Below, piece after piece: positions 39,196-50,835 of a DNA stretch of 64,000 nt (within the stretch, counting starts at the first letter, position 1; every line of letters starts with the position of its first letter). The stretch spans positions 1,674,001-1,738,000 of the forward strand of contig JAHRHY010000008.1 in assembly GCA_019671135.1 (NCBI GenBank), read 5' to 3'. The stretch comes from Linnemannia hyalina. Lineage: Eukaryota > Mortierellomycota > Mortierellomycetes > Mortierellales > Mortierellaceae. The translations under genes were made by a program, and so were the position numbers. The notes under the pieces are model-generated. The model saw nothing but the letters and a program-made list of their open reading frames with translations. It had not been told where the DNA came from and searched no databases.

Positions 39196-40005
39196 ATGTC
39201 CATCGCTACAACTCAACAACAAATTGCCTTCTTTGGGGCAACTGGTGGATGCACAAATGCCTGCCTGGTCCATACCCTCAACGCCGGCTTTCACGCCACC
39301 ACCCTCGCTCGCACACCCTCCAAACTCACCAGCATGCTCCTCGCCCAAGGACTCGCCCAGTCTACCCTCGACAGCCAGTTGACCATCGTCAAGGGCGACA
39401 TTTCTGATATCTCTGCCATCAAGTCCGTCCTCACCAACAACTCCGCCACCTTCCAAGTCGCCTCGCAGATCATCTCGGGTATCGGCGGTGCTCCTAAGAT
39501 ACAGAAGTCTCTCCGTCGCCCCGTGACTGTCGACAACCCGGAGATCTGTGCCACGGCAACCAAGAATATTGTCCAGGCCCTCCAGGAGATCTACGAGGCA
39601 CAACCTTCGACTGCTCAACACAAGCCCTCGATTACGGTCATCTCAAGCACTGGCATCTCGGACGTCAAGGAGGATGTCCCCTTTGGGTTCCGAACCCTGT
39701 ATCACGTCGGACTTGCCACCCCACACAAGGACAAGAAGGAGATGGAACGCCTCGTCCTCGAGAACAGTGGAGCTGGAGGAGCATTTTGCGGTGCAGTGAT
39801 TGTTCGCCCTAGTTTGCTGACGGGAGATCAGTCAGTAAAGGGTGGAAAGGGGTGGGGGAAGTTGAAGGTTGGACGGGAGGAGGAGCCTGCTGTTGGCTAT
39901 ACAGTTCATAGAGCGGATGTTGGGGAATGGATCTTTGAGAAGGTTGTGAAGGCTGGGGATTGTGGTGAGAGTTTCTTTGGGCAGAAGGTTACTCTTACGA
40001 CGTAA
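39196..40005 (+). CDS. NmrA-like NAD(P)-binding oxidoreductase, 269 aa
   Basis: Single-exon gene with an N-terminal Rossmann motif: IAFFGATGGCTNACLVHTLNAG fits the GxxGxxG-type loop of atypical short-chain dehydrogenases. It continues with VKGDISD, where a DxxD motif typically contacts the adenine, then ITVISSTGISD and VIVRPSLLTGD. The C-terminal YTVHRADVGEWIFEKVV is typical of NmrA/SDR-a proteins. Catalytic Tyr-x3-Lys is not evident, so it may sense redox cofactors rather than reduce a substrate. A TATA box and a leader free of ATG codons precede it. The substrate cannot be told from sequence. Confidence 0.85.
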   Translation: MSIATTQQQIAFFGATGGCTNACLVHTLNAGFHATTLARTPSKLTSMLLAQGLAQSTLDSQLTIVKGDISDISAIKSVLTNNSATFQVASQIISGIGGAPKIQKSLRRPVTVDNPEICATATKNIVQALQEIYEAQPSTAQHKPSITVISSTGISDVKEDVPFGFRTLYHVGLATPHKDKKEMERLVLENSGAGGAFCGAVIVRPSLLTGDQSVKGGKGWGKLKVGREEEPAVGYTVHRADVGEWIFEKVVKAGDCGESFFGQKVTLTT

Positions 40006-40351
40006 GAACGTTGGATCACACTCGCTTCTAGCTATGACTCTTTGTACTATTTTCAATAGCTGTAATAATATCATCAAAATAAACCCATATGCATCTCGTT
40101 CTCTAGTCTTGAGTTTGACCTGTTCCAAAGCGAGATTGCCAAGATCGCGTAGTTACTCGCACGATCTGAACAGATTCCGGTGACGTTTTCAAATCACACA
40201 GGAGATCAATGTCCCTGGATTTTGAATTTCTTCTGTTGGCTTCTCCAGTGCTCGCAACGCGCCTGTCCTCGCTCTTGGAAATAAAAGAGACCTCCATCAC
40301 TTTCTGCTTCTTCTTCTTCTTCATCAACCTACTTCCACACTTTCACACATC
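40006..40351. other. Intergenic upstream of CCT2
   Basis: 3' UTR of the NmrA-like gene followed by the CCT2 promoter, with a TTCTTCTT-type pyrimidine run at about 40300-40325. No gene seen. Confidence 0.6.
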
Positions 40352-42688
40352 ATGGTACGACCACTCAGTCTCACGCTCACAGGAGACCAAAAAAACAGAC
40401 GACAGCAACCTAATGGGATGCGCGCCCCCTTTCAGGATGAACGTCACCGTTGCAACGACACACCTCCACACTTCAGATAGTAACGGAGATCACCTCACCT
40501 TCCCCTGATCAGCTCAACACTTATACCTCAACTCAACCATGGTTGGAATGCCAGCAGCCATGCGACTTCATCACTGACATCTCTCTCTTTCCTTCCTCCC
40601 ATCAACCATTCTAGTCTTTGGCCCCCGTTCAGATTTTCCAGGACAATGCAACCGAGGAGCGTGCTGAAAACGCTCGCTTGGTACGCTCTCTCTCTTTCAC
40701 TTCTGGTCGTTATCCTGTAACTGTCACCCTGATCTACGTACCCCCTTTAGACCAATGCCGCTTACAATATACTTGTTTTGACATGCTTCAACTACCATAG
40801 TCGTCGTTCATCGGCGCTATCGCTGTCGGCGACCTCGTCAAGAGCACCCTTGGACCCAAGGGCATGGTATGTCCTTGTTTGTGGTGATTTGATGCCTTGA
40901 AGCTGATCACAAGCGACACAACGTCGAACAAGATAGAACAACACATGGCGGCAATGCAGCTCCGCACAAGAGATCCAAAGTGCTCACAACCCACCTCTCA
41001 TCCTTCTACCTTACTCCTTACAATACTCACAGGACAAGATCCTCCAGTCAGCATCAACAGGCGAGGTCATGGTCACCAACGATGGCGCCACCATTTTGAA
41101 GTCTATTGCTCTCGACAACGCCGCCGCCAAGGTCCTTGTCAACATTTCCAAAGTTCAGGACGACGAAGTCGGAGACGGCACTACCTCTGTCTGTGTCCTC
41201 GCCGCCGAGCTGTTGAGAGAGGCCGAGAAGCTGGTTAACCAAAAGATTCACCCCCAGACGATCATCGAGGGATTCCGGATTGCTAGCGCTGCCGCCTACA
41301 AGGCCCTCGAGGAGTCTGCTATCGATCATTCTCAAGATCCCGAAGTCTTCCGTGCCGATCTGATCAACATTGCCAAGACGACCTTGTCTTCCAAGGTCTT
41401 GTCACAGGACAAGGAGTACTTTTCCAAGTTGGCTGTGGATGCTGTTTTGAGATTGAAGGGAAGCACCAACCTCGAGAACATTCAGATCATCAAGAAGGTC
41501 GGAGGTCGTCTTGCGGACTCTTACTTGGACGAGGGATTCATTCTGGACAAGAAGATTGGTGTCAACCAGCCCAAGCGCATCGAGAACGCCACCATCATGG
41601 TCGCCAACACCCGTATGTCCCCTTTCGTTGTTGTCGCAGACTATCGCTCACCATGAGATCTGGCGTGATGATGTTTTACTAACGTCCAACTTGTTTGCTT
41701 TTGAAACAATATAGCTATGGATACTGACAAGATCAAGATCTTTGGAGCTCGTATTCGTGTCGAGGGCACCGGAAAGCTGGAGGAGTTGGAGCGTGCTGAG
41801 CGTGAAAAGATGAAGGCCAAGGTTGAGAAGATCAAGGAGCACGGTATTACTTGCTTCGTCAACAGACAGTTGATCTACAACTGGCCCGAGCAGCTCTTCG
41901 CTGACGCCGGAATCATGTCGATTGAGCACGCTGATTTCGATGGTGTTGAGCGTTTGGCCCTTGTCACTGGAGGAGAGATCACCTCGACCTTTGACCACCC
42001 CGAGCTCGTCCGTCTCGGACACTGCGATGTCATCGAGGAGGTCATCATTGGCGAGGACCGCGTAAGTTTGGCGTCGAGGAGAAGACTTCATAGAGGAGTC
42101 ATCACTTTTTTTTGCCATTTCGATACTCTCGGACACAGAATTAACCCCCATGGACCTTTATTCTTAATCATGACCAATTAGTTGATCAAATTCTCAGGAG
42201 TTGCTGCTGGAGAGGCCTGCACGATTGTTCTTCGCGGAGCAACTCACCAGTTGTTGGACGAGTCTGAGCGTTCGCTCCACGATGCCCTCAGTGTCTTGTC
42301 GCAGACGACCCAGGAGCCCAGGACAGTTCTCGGAGGTGGATGCTCAGAGGTGTTGATGTCCAAGGCTGTCGACGAGGTTGCCGCCAAGACTGCCGGCAAG
42401 CAGCAGGCCGCCATTGAGGCCTTCTCGCGCGCTCTTCGTCAGATGCCTACTATCTTGGCCGATAACGGCGGTTATGATAGTGCTGACTTGGTCGCCAAGT
42501 TGAGGGCTTCGCACTATGCGGGTAACAAGACACATGGTTTGGATATGGAGCATGGCGCCGTCGGTGATATGCGTGAGTTGGGCATCACAGAGTCGTTCAA
42601 GTTGAAGAGGCAGGTGTTATTATCGGCTTCTGAGGCTGCCGAGATGATCTTGAGGGTGGATGATATCATCCGTTGCGCACCAAGGTAA
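40352..42688 (+). CDS. CCT2: Chaperonin CCT/TRiC subunit beta, 522 aa
   Basis: Group II chaperonin subunit that folds actin, tubulin and WD40 proteins in the cytosolic eight-subunit ring. Exons: 40352-40354 (ATG alone), 40615-40680, 40801-40866, 41033-41612, 41715-42061, 42182-42688. The assembled start [19 protein letters not shown] matches the beta-subunit N-terminus. ATP-site motifs: [27 protein letters not shown] and [10 protein letters not shown]. Beta-specific stretches include [29 protein letters not shown] and the end [13 protein letters not shown]. Length is close to other CCT2 proteins. The oddity is that only the initiator codon lies in exon 1: ATG|GTACGA is a strong donor, and no later ATG restores the conserved N-terminus. 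Confidence 0.96.
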
Positions 42689-42704
42689 ATCTGTAGTTCG
42701 CGTT

Positions 42705-42723
42705 GGGGGGGGGGGGGGGGGGG
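42705..42723. repeat. 19-nt G homopolymer after CCT2
   Basis: Uninterrupted G run 17 nt past the CCT2 stop codon, within the likely 3' UTR. Confidence 0.9.
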
Positions 42724-42873
42724 CTTCTGTCGTTTTTTGAAGATTGTATTGTTGGAAGGCTGAAATGTGTCTAGCTGAATGTGTTTAACCATTTCTTTGT
42801 TTGTTGCATTATGGGGTATCTAGACAGCGCCAGGGATAAATTCTTGGCGTAGAGTATGAACTACAGAAAGTAG

Positions 42874-42876
<3 letters not shown>

Positions 42877-42910
<34 letters not shown>
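42877..42910. repeat. (GACA)n microsatellite
   Basis: About eight perfect tandem copies of the tetranucleotide GACA between the CCT2 and VAMP7-type genes. Units are too short and contiguous for a CRISPR array. Confidence 0.95.
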
Positions 42911-42911
<1 letters not shown>

Positions 42912-43254
42912 AAGCGACTCAGCAAGCATGCAATCACAACACAATACAAAGGCACCTGGGATCTCCACCGCCTCGGATTCCCAGACAGTCAGTATCATTG
43001 AGGATCATATTAAAACAAAATGCATCATTGGAATTCTTGTACAAAGAGGATTTATGTATCGTATTGGATATTTACACGGGCTGAGGAAGACAAGTCTGGA
43101 ATGCAACTATAAAACTGAAGCACTTTACGACTAAGGGAGTAACAGAGAGAGATATATAAGTAATAGGGGGGCGTAAAAGGACGGGGAAAAAATAGGCGAG
43201 AGAAATCTACTATGTGGAGTCGACAAAACAGAGGGGATGAAGAATGATGACACC

Positions 43255-45204
43255 TTAGAAGAGAAGAAGGGTCGGGGGGGTGCTAGAGGCACGGCATGAT
43301 GCCCAGGTGGGGAATCCGCAGGCAGCCGAGATAACCAGGTAGGTCAATAACTACAAATCGTCAAGATGAAAGGGAGCGAGAAAGAGAGAGACGAGATATT
43401 AGCAAAGAGAAGGACATGTCACCATGCATTGACACGGATCAAAATTAATTCGCAGTGTTCGCAACGAGATGAAATCTGTCGGAAAACTGCGATCCCATCC
43501 CAACTGAGGGTAGGAGGGGGATCGGGAGAATTGCGACTTGCTTGAACTTACGATGACAACCAAGATCAAGATGACCATCAACTTGGCGTTCTTCCACCAC
43601 ATCTTTTGCTATTATCATGAAAATATGGGTGCATGATAAACATCGAGTGAGTACTAGGGGGAGAGAGAGGGGTTTGACAAAACAGCCGAAAAATAGTATT
43701 TTGGTCCTGTGTGTTGTTGGATCTTCGTTTTTTTTGTGATTGTTTACTTATTTTGGTGCCGTTTTGCTGTTCCCATTAGCTTACCTTGAGTACAGTGCTC
43801 CGTTTCTTGAATGCAAAAGCCTGCTGGTTCAGGTTATCAGTCTTGTCCACGAGCAACTCAATGCGCTCTCCACGCTCCAGAACACGCTCTATAATAGAAT
43901 ATGAATAGGGGGCAGTTGTGGAAAAAAAGTAACGATAATAAAAGGTCAGTCAACGTTCAGACCCAATTGTCCAGTTGTCCGTGTGTCCAGTCATGAGTGC
44001 GAAAGGGGGGAAGGATAATGGTAGACTGATCGTTAACAATGAAGCGTGAACAAGTTGATCCTCAGACGGGGCAAGAAGAGGAGGGGAAGTGTTGCTTACC
44101 GATGTTTTGAACCATGACATCCTTGACCTGCTCGATCTCCCCCTGAACCTGCTTGATCCTGTCGGCCTCTGGGTTTGTCGAAAAGTACTCCTACAAAGGA
44201 CATGTCCATCATGTAAAGAGAGAGAAGTACACAGGGTTAGATCCATTGTGCTCCATTCTTTCCATTCCTTCCATCTGCATCCACCTATTTCCTTGCCACG
44301 TTCCCGTCGACGGGAAACATTAAAAAATCAAAAGATCGTGTGTGGGTATGCATTAATGGGAGTATTGCATATAAAATATCTTACCATCTGTTTGGCAATG
44401 GTCTTGGAGAACTCGTTCATGCTATAGGCGACCAAAGAATTCAGGGCACGCTCACGTCCGTACTGAGCCAGGAATTTTTCCTTGATGTCCTGCAAGAATG
44501 CAAAGGGAATCCGACGGCCAAAGGAATCGTCGGCCATGCACATGTAGGTCAATCCATCCTCGCAGATGTAGTGGAACAGATATCTATGTGTTTTTGTTGG
44601 TTTGGTAGATTCATGCCATGAAATATGTTGAATAGCGGGGGATAGGGGTGATGGAAAAAGAAAAGACAGAATGAATGATAGGGATTGTTGTTGTTAAGGA
44701 GAAATACAGAGAGAGAGTCAGTGAAAAAGAGGGAATGCATTAAACCAAATGCAGGGTTGAACAAACAAAGCACAAACAAAACGCCCACGTCCACGGTCAG
44801 GGTCATGGCCCACGCTTTTTGCCACAAGAATAATTATGGCATTAAGCGAGAGCGTCAGAGTGACATATGATGTCAATTCTACTTTCCTGAAAAATAGAAG
44901 GGGTCGTTGTGTATTAGTGTATTATTACCTGTCGTAGACGTAGGTTAGCTTGGAGTTGTTAGGAGGGATCTTTTCCAGGATGGCTTCCGTAACTAAGTAG
45001 CGATAGTGCCAAGGGAGGTACGTCAGTGTTGAGTTGAGTAACTTCAGTGCCTTCTTATCATGGAGCAAGGAGGTGAAAGTATGCCAAGACAAAGGAGAGA
45101 ATGAGAGAAGAAGAGGGCGTACCGGTGGTGAAGTTTCCGGATGAGTTTGTGTATTCAGCAAGGATGAGGCTTCTCCTTGCGACCAGGGCGTAGATAATAG
45201 ACAT
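43255..45204 (-). CDS. VAMP7: Longin R-SNARE, VAMP7 type, 228 aa
   Basis: Vesicle SNARE for fusion with endosome or vacuole membranes. Minus-strand exons: 45204-45123, 44992-44929, 44583-44385, 44190-44100, 43888-43785, 43602-43552, 43350-43255, in phase. The longin domain starts MSIIYALVARRSLILAEY and includes LEKIPPNNSKLTYVYDRYLFHYIC. The SNARE helix ([36 protein letters not shown]) has the zero-layer Arg in ERGER that defines R-SNAREs. A single C-terminal membrane segment (LMVILILVVILLTYLVISAAC) is followed by GFPTWASC, matching the luminal end of VAMP7. Length is close to the 220 aa of the animal protein. The tandem TFIIA gene lies 512 bp upstream. Confidence 0.93.
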
Positions 45205-45716
45205 GGTTGTGTTTTATTTATTGATGAATGAATGTAAGTTGAATGGTTGGGGTAAGGTGTAAGCGTTGGTATGAAAGTAAGTAGTGTGAAAGAAGTGAGA
45301 GAGCAGAAAAAAAGTCAATTAAATGAAGGGAGAAAAAAAGGTGCCGTGTCCGTGACTGTCTTTTGAATCAAGTGGGCGGTTGGCTGCGAAGGCTGAAGCT
45401 GCGAAGTAGAACAGCGCCTGCTTTTTCTTTTTTTTTTTTTTCCTTCTCTTTCTGTTATCCACACTTCCACCCACCCCTACTCCTTCTCTCACTTTGCCAC
45501 CATCCACACATTCTCTCACCTCAACTGCTTCGCTGTTAACTGTACACTTTATTATTATGAGAAAAAAAGAAAAGAAAGGAAAAGAGGCAGTAGTAATACA
45601 AAGGAGCACAGGAAGCAAGGCGGAACCACGGAGACAGACAGGACTACAAACAACGGGACAGCAAACCCAGTCCAAAGCCATTCTCTGACGATATCCACCG
45701 ACAAACGCTTGTTTCT
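45205..45716. other. Intergenic between VAMP7 and TFIIA genes
   Basis: Promoter of the VAMP7-type gene and 3' UTR of the TFIIA gene. Includes a T-rich run near 45422-45445 and C/T-rich sequence to 45535. No gene supported. Confidence 0.6.
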
Positions 45717-46397
45717 TTACGCTTCTCCAGGAACCCTAGCCTTGCAAGCAACAATCTTGACCTTGTCGGCCGTCACAGAGTCATGTTCGAAGCGAAAGGT
45801 TGGGTTCGACAACACGAAAGTCCACACATCGTCCAGCGACCGATAGTTGTCCAAGTGGGCCTATACATTTGCATGGAGGAGAGAGAGAGAAGTGGAGGAC
45901 AAAACAATAAGAAATTTGAACAGTACACAAAAAAAACAAGGGGGGATATTGTGCACACGCAGACAAAGCAGATCAGACGTTGTTGCTTTCACTTTACCCT
46001 GAAGTTGGCACGGTTACGCACACGGCTGCTCAGTGCGTCTGCAATACTCATATCGAACTAGCACGATCATCACAAAAACAAGATGTACGTTAGCTATATG
46101 TTTCTTATGCTGGAGTATCAGAACAACAAGGAAAAGTAGAATAACAAGGGCGTGTTGTCTGTACCTGGGCGAGGACACGCATGGCGAGCTGGGGGTTGAT
46201 GTGTCCCGACTGGATCAATTCGTCCAGGGAGTCGATGAGGGCGAGTCCAATGCTATTTATTATTGACCATGACAAGAGAGTAGATAGGTGTTGTTTAAGC
46301 AAGAGAACATCATAAACCTCGAAATAAACAATGACCACAACAGACCCCTTTGCCTTCCTAACCTGGACTTTCTGTAGTGCTCGTAGTACTGCGACAT
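45717..46397 (-). CDS. TOA2: TFIIA small (gamma) subunit, 108 aa
   Basis: General transcription factor subunit that stabilises TBP on the TATA element. Minus-strand exons 46397-46363, 46252-46165, 46057-45998 and 45860-45717 join in phase. The N-terminus MSQYYEHYRKSSIGLALIDSLDELIQSGHI is the conserved four-helix-bundle half. RVRNRANFRAHLDNYRSLDDVWTFVL and TADKVKIVACKA are the conserved beta-barrel half. Length is normal. It is divergent from the PRPP synthetase gene across 318 bp. Confidence 0.95.
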
Positions 46398-46715
46398 GGT
46401 AAGGAAGAAAGAGATGGAATGATGCCCATCGCCATGATCCCCTCTGCTGGCTATTTATTGCTCCTTTCGTTTCTGCACGTGACTACAAGCCACCATCAAT
46501 GTCCGGAGACACGACTCTTAATGAAAAATGACTCTTTGCTGCTGGTTCTTTTTTTTTTTTTTGTCCTTCTTGCTCCCCCACTCCTCACCCCTCCTCTCCC
46601 ACCCTAATACCTTAACCGCCCCTCTCCTTTCGTCTCTCCTTCTCGCGTCGAGTTTCTCTCCCCTCTCTTTCCTTCCACTCTTAACCCCTCCTTTTCTCCT
46701 TCTACATTTCACATC
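46398..46715. promoter_or_regulatory. Divergent promoter TFIIA gamma / PRPP synthetase
   Basis: Compact bidirectional upstream region with a 13-nt T run near 46549 and a C/T-rich leader running to the PRPP synthetase start. No TATA box is evident in either direction. Confidence 0.5.
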
Positions 46716-48867
46716 ATGCGCAACATCGTCGTGCTCAGTGGTAAACTAACCATGGCCGCACTTTGATCAACTCGAGCAAAGAAAAATTTTTAGTTGTTTG
46801 TCTTCTGTTGTTTGTCCACACCCACGGAGCAGAGCCTTGTTTTGGTTCACCCTGTCTCTTGGAAAGGATGCATCTCCCGAGACATAATATATCTCGATCT
46901 CGCCTGCCCTCGGGTTCAACCGCAAGAAACAACAATAGATGGAAAGAGGGGCAGAGGCAAAGAGGGAAAGATGGAAAATAAAAAAGAAGAGTATCGCCTG
47001 AGAGTCCTCCTCCTCACTCGTCTCTACTCTCTCCTTGCTTCCCCTTCTCTTTTCATTCTCGCTCCCATCGATACCGACACCCGCCTCGGACGATCTCCTA
47101 TCCTATAGGCAGCTCGCACCCTGCTTTGGTCGACCAGATCTGTGCCCGTCTCGGCATCTCCCCCGGCCAGGTCAAGCTGTCAAAATTCGCCAACAAGGAG
47201 ACCAACGTCGAGATTGGCGACAGTGTCCGTAACAAGGACGTCTTCATCATCCAGTCCGGATGCGGCGCCGTCAACGACAACTTGATGGAGTTGCTCATCA
47301 TGCTCGGTAAGTACTCATATCTCAACCTATCTATATCCATGGTCAATATCCAATTGCTTCATTTCAATGATCCACTGCATTCAATGACGCATGGTCACCC
47401 CCTCCCCTTCCCTTCTTTCTCTTCCCCGCATGCACGGATGAAAACGAACGAATGGCTACTTTTGTAATCGCTTCGACTTTCTTCCTCTCCCCCACTGCTC
47501 TCTTTGTCGACCCTAACGAATGGCTTCACTGATCACCTATACTCATTATCATCCTGTCCTTTGTCCTCGTGTACCATCTTAGCTGCTTGCAAGACCGCCA
47601 GTGCTCGCCGCATCACAGCTGTCATCCCCTGCTTCCCTTATGCCCGTCAGCCCGATGCTCCTTACAAGAAGAACGGCATGCCCCTGTCGCGCGTCCCTCC
47701 CAATATCTTCTTTGGATACACCGGAGCCAGCACCCCCTTCTCTTTGCCCGTCACCCCTGCAGGCACTCCCCTCCAGACCCCCAGCTTGGATCGCATCGAC
47801 CGCAAGAACCCCTTCGACAAGATGTTTGATTCCACCAACGAGTCCAACTCGGACATCGAATCCGCCGCGACTTCGCCCACCCTCCCGCCCGCAGGAGGTG
47901 CTAGTGGAATCGCCCCTGCCATCTCTAGCTTGAGAATCGAGGGAGAGGTCACCAAGCCTCGTCTTCTTGCCCCTCGTGGAATTCGCCCTCAGGCCTTGTC
48001 CCAGCCCTCGCACTTGCTCCTCCCCACCACCAACGGCAACCCTTCCGCCATGAACCCCCAGAACTTTGTCACTAGCGATCAGGTCAACCCCCACAAGGGC
48101 GGATACAAGCACTGGGTTGCTCGCTCCGGTACCTTGATTGCCAACCTCTTGGTCACCGCCGGTAAGGACTACTGCGACGTAGCTACTTTGGGGACGATGG
48201 TTTACTGTTTTCATTCAATTGTACGCCTTCTAACCTCATGTTGCAATCAATCAAAATAGGTGCTGATCATATTATCACCATGGACTTGCACGACCCTCAG
48301 TTCCAGGGCTTCTTTGATATCCCTGTCGACAACTTGTACGGACAGCCCTTGATGGTCAAATACATTCGCGACAAGATCCCCAACTGGGAGGACGCCGTCG
48401 TTGTCTCGCCCGATGCCGGTGGAGCCAAGCGTGCGACCGTCATTGCCGACAAGCTAGGCATGGAGTTTGCTTTGATTCACAAGGAGCGTCGTCAAATCCA
48501 GGCCCCTCACAAGTCGGACATGATGTTGGTTGGAGATGTCAAGGACAAGGTCTGCATCTTGGTCGATGATATTGCAGACACCTCGTTCACGATCACCAAG
48601 GCGGCCAAGGTCCTTCAGCAGAACGGAGCACAAAAGATCTATGCCATCATCACCCACGCTATCATGTCTGGAGATGCCATTACCAGGATTCAGAACTCGT
48701 GCATTGACCAGGTCATTGTCAGTAACAGTATCCCCCAGGAAGAGCATTTGGCTGGCTGCCCCAAGATGAAGGTCTTCAACGTCGCCCCCATCTTTGCTGA
48801 GGCCATCCGCAGGATACATAACGGCGAGAGTGTCAGCATGTTGTTTGATGTCATGGATTTGATTTAG
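46716..48867 (+). CDS. Ribose-phosphate pyrophosphokinase with large insertion, 461 aa
   Basis: PRPP synthetase family: makes PRPP from ribose 5-phosphate and ATP for nucleotide, His and Trp synthesis. Exons 46716-46740, 47109-47306, 47583-48161, 48260-48867. Recognisable motifs: [89 protein letters not shown] and [12 protein letters not shown]. Between PYARQ...YKKNG and [10 protein letters not shown], the position of the flexible catalytic loop, about 140 extra residues are inserted (Pro/Ser-rich). Yeast Prs1 and Prs5 also carry non-homologous insertions. The ribose-phosphate loop, DTCGT in active enzymes, reads DTSFT. These changes suggest a regulatory subunit working in a hetero-oligomer. 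The family is certain; the reduced activity is inferred. Confidence 0.92.
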
Positions 48868-49123
48868 AGAAAGTGCGATCTCCTTTTCAGTCCACACTAC
48901 TTTGTTTACTTTTTTGTTTTTTTGTTTTGACATTCACCCGCATCCCATTCTCCACTCACTCACACGCACACATACATAATTGCATATCACATAAAAAAAG
49001 AACACGCCCCACTCTGATACAAACATACATGAACCGGACCTCTATTACTGTGTCGATGATTTTACTTTTCTATTTTGAACCAAATGCAACAAGTAGCCAA
49101 TACAAAAGAAGAAGGGATTATTC

Positions 49124-49916
49124 TTAAGACTTTGCAAATGAGTCTTGACACTCCTCCCACATCTTCAACACATTTTCCGCCGCCTGCTTGTGGCCCCTCC
49201 TGGGCGCCTCAATAATACTCCATCGCAGACCAACCATTCCTACCAACACCCAAGCCAATATCGTAAAACACCGCAATCGCATAATACGCATCTTCTGATC
49301 CCTTCCTGCTCGCCTTCGTGTACTGCAGCAGGACTTTTGCATAATCCTGGGGGACACCGCGCCTTTCCTCGTAGAGAGTTTCTAGGTTCAGCGCGGTGAT
49401 CGTGTTCCTCTTCTTGGCAGCCTGGGTGGAACCTTGTTCGAGACCACCCTGACCCGAGTTCGTAGAAGTATCCGATTTTTCGTTCTACCTCCGAGCACTC
49501 CTTCTCAGCTCCCCCGCGGAACCATTAACAGCCACCACCTTCAAGAGTCATTCTAGGGCTTTTGAGAAATCTTTTGGGCACAGCCGTCGCGCGCTCATAT
49601 AGAGGTGATAAAATGTTTGCTGAACGTTATGCCGATGCCGTTGTTCTTGCGGCCTTTTAGGTACCATTTCATGGCAAAAGTCTTGAGGTGACGCCTTGTT
49701 GGCCGAGGGTCGTACATTATTGCGGTACTTGAATTGGGCTTGGGGCGTCTCGTCATTTTCGGCCATTGTGGCGGTGGCAGTAGAGTCTTGTGGGGGGGGG
49801 GGGATTTTCGGTGTTGGTTTAGTTTGTCGTCTAGCGAGGCTTGGGTCCATGGAGTCTGCAAAGTGGTGTATGCTGTCGCGTGTGAGTTGTGGCGCAGGCG
49901 CAGAGATTTTATTCAT
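49124..49916 (-). pseudogene. Decayed Sel1-repeat protein gene
   Basis: Sel1-like repeat pieces occur in different minus-strand frames, in the correct order: an N-terminal frame from 49916, TFAMKWYLKGRKNNGIG (about 49620-49680), CPKDFSKALE (about 49548-49580), IGYFYELGSGW (about 49450), GVPQDYAKVLLQYTKASRKG (about 49300-49360) and EDAYYAIAVFYDIGLGVG. A TGA interrupts the last repeat after AMEYY near 49210. At least two frameshifts plus this stop break it, so it is not expected to be functional. It resembles the intact Sel1 gene at 53.2-54.1 kb in repeat type, not in detailed sequence. A 12-nt G run lies inside (49792-49803). Confidence 0.65.
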
Positions 49917-50430
49917 GCCCTGCTGTCGGTTGTCGCTGCATGTCGTGTTTTGTAAGGTTGGTGGAGGTGTCTCTTGTCGTTGTCCGTGGGGTGAGAGTGC
50001 CGAGACTTTGAGCGTGTCAGTGAGGGGTATCAGGAAAGAGCTGAGGTCCAGGAGCTGAAGGGTTTATGTGCATCGATATGCGAGTAGTTTTCTAGAGCCC
50101 GTCGCCGTAGGCTGAGGGGTTCCCTTCCTGTGGTCGCGATCGCGGGGAGCGCAAGAGGTGGTCAGTCGATGTGTGTTTGTAGTTTTGAGGAGCTGCCTGT
50201 CCGTCTGAGACGATTGTGAGGGGTTTGTTGTCGTTGTTGGCTATTGGCTGACAACAGTTTATAAAGTAACGCCTGGGATGGCATCAATGCGCAAAGGGTC
50301 CACACTATCATGCATGATATGAAACAAGGTCAGTTGTGTCTACGCGAAAAAAAAATACAGCTTTCTATTATTTACTTTTTATTTCTGCTCAGGAGAGGAG
50401 AAAACGTACATATTAAAGTTATCAACCTTC
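49917..50430. other. No gene seen
   Basis: About 0.5 kb of G/T-rich sequence without a supported reading frame, between relics of mobile or multicopy genes. Confidence 0.5.
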
Positions 50431-50545
50431 AGAAAAGGAACTGCCCTGGACTGGTGCTGGAGGTGGAGCGCGTTCGGGAAGACCACAGGGATGTCGTCGT
50501 GGTGGGTGACGATGACGGTCTGGTTCTTGTTGGGTACCTTGGAGT
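50430..50545 (-). pseudogene. Possible ABC-ATPase fragment
   Basis: A minus-strand frame reads NQTVIVTHHDDIPVVFPNALHL. This resembles the end of an ABC ATPase, where the switch-histidine motif VTHH is followed by an E-I/L-P-x-x-F segment. Only about 30 residues match by eye and no Walker A or signature motif is nearby, so at most it is a relic. Chance similarity is possible. Confidence 0.25.
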
Positions 50546-50649
50546 TATTTTGAAAAAAAATTCCATGCATTTTATTGGCGGAACATTTTGGAGGAGAAAC
50601 ATTTTCTCTCTTATTCATCCCCCTGAACCAACAATTCTTTCCCGCACCA

Positions 50650-50835
50650 CTGCACTCATGCCTCGTTTCCGAAACGCTCCAATCGGTTCCCCCATGGCCA
50701 AGTTCAACTCCTACCACAACCAAGCCCGAGTCAAGATCGAGAACGCGTTTGGCATGCTAAAACGCAAGTTCCAGTCGCTGAAGAGTCTTCCTGTCGTGAT
50801 CAAGAGGTGGATTATGGTATTGATGAGGGTGAGAA
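50650..50835 (+). pseudogene. PIF/Harbinger-like transposase fragment (C-terminal)
   Basis: The frame contains KFNSYHNQARVKIENAFGMLKRKFQSL. This matches the conserved end of DDE transposases of the PIF/Harbinger (HARBI1, DDE_Tnp_4) type: FN..H...R..IE.AFG.LK.R. The catalytic Glu of the DDE triad falls in IENAFG. The upstream parts with the two catalytic Asp are missing, and the frame degrades on both sides. It lies next to a Myb-like ORF on the opposite strand, the usual second gene of such elements. Confidence 0.6.

Larger units (their letters stand above)
42689..43254. other. Convergent intergenic region CCT2 / VAMP7
   Basis: 3' regions of two convergent genes, containing the G run and the GACA array. 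No further gene seen. Confidence 0.6.

Noticed and set aside
42877..42910. Regular tandem repeat as a possible CRISPR array
   Set aside because: Contiguous 4-nt units without spacers; a plain microsatellite in a eukaryotic genome.
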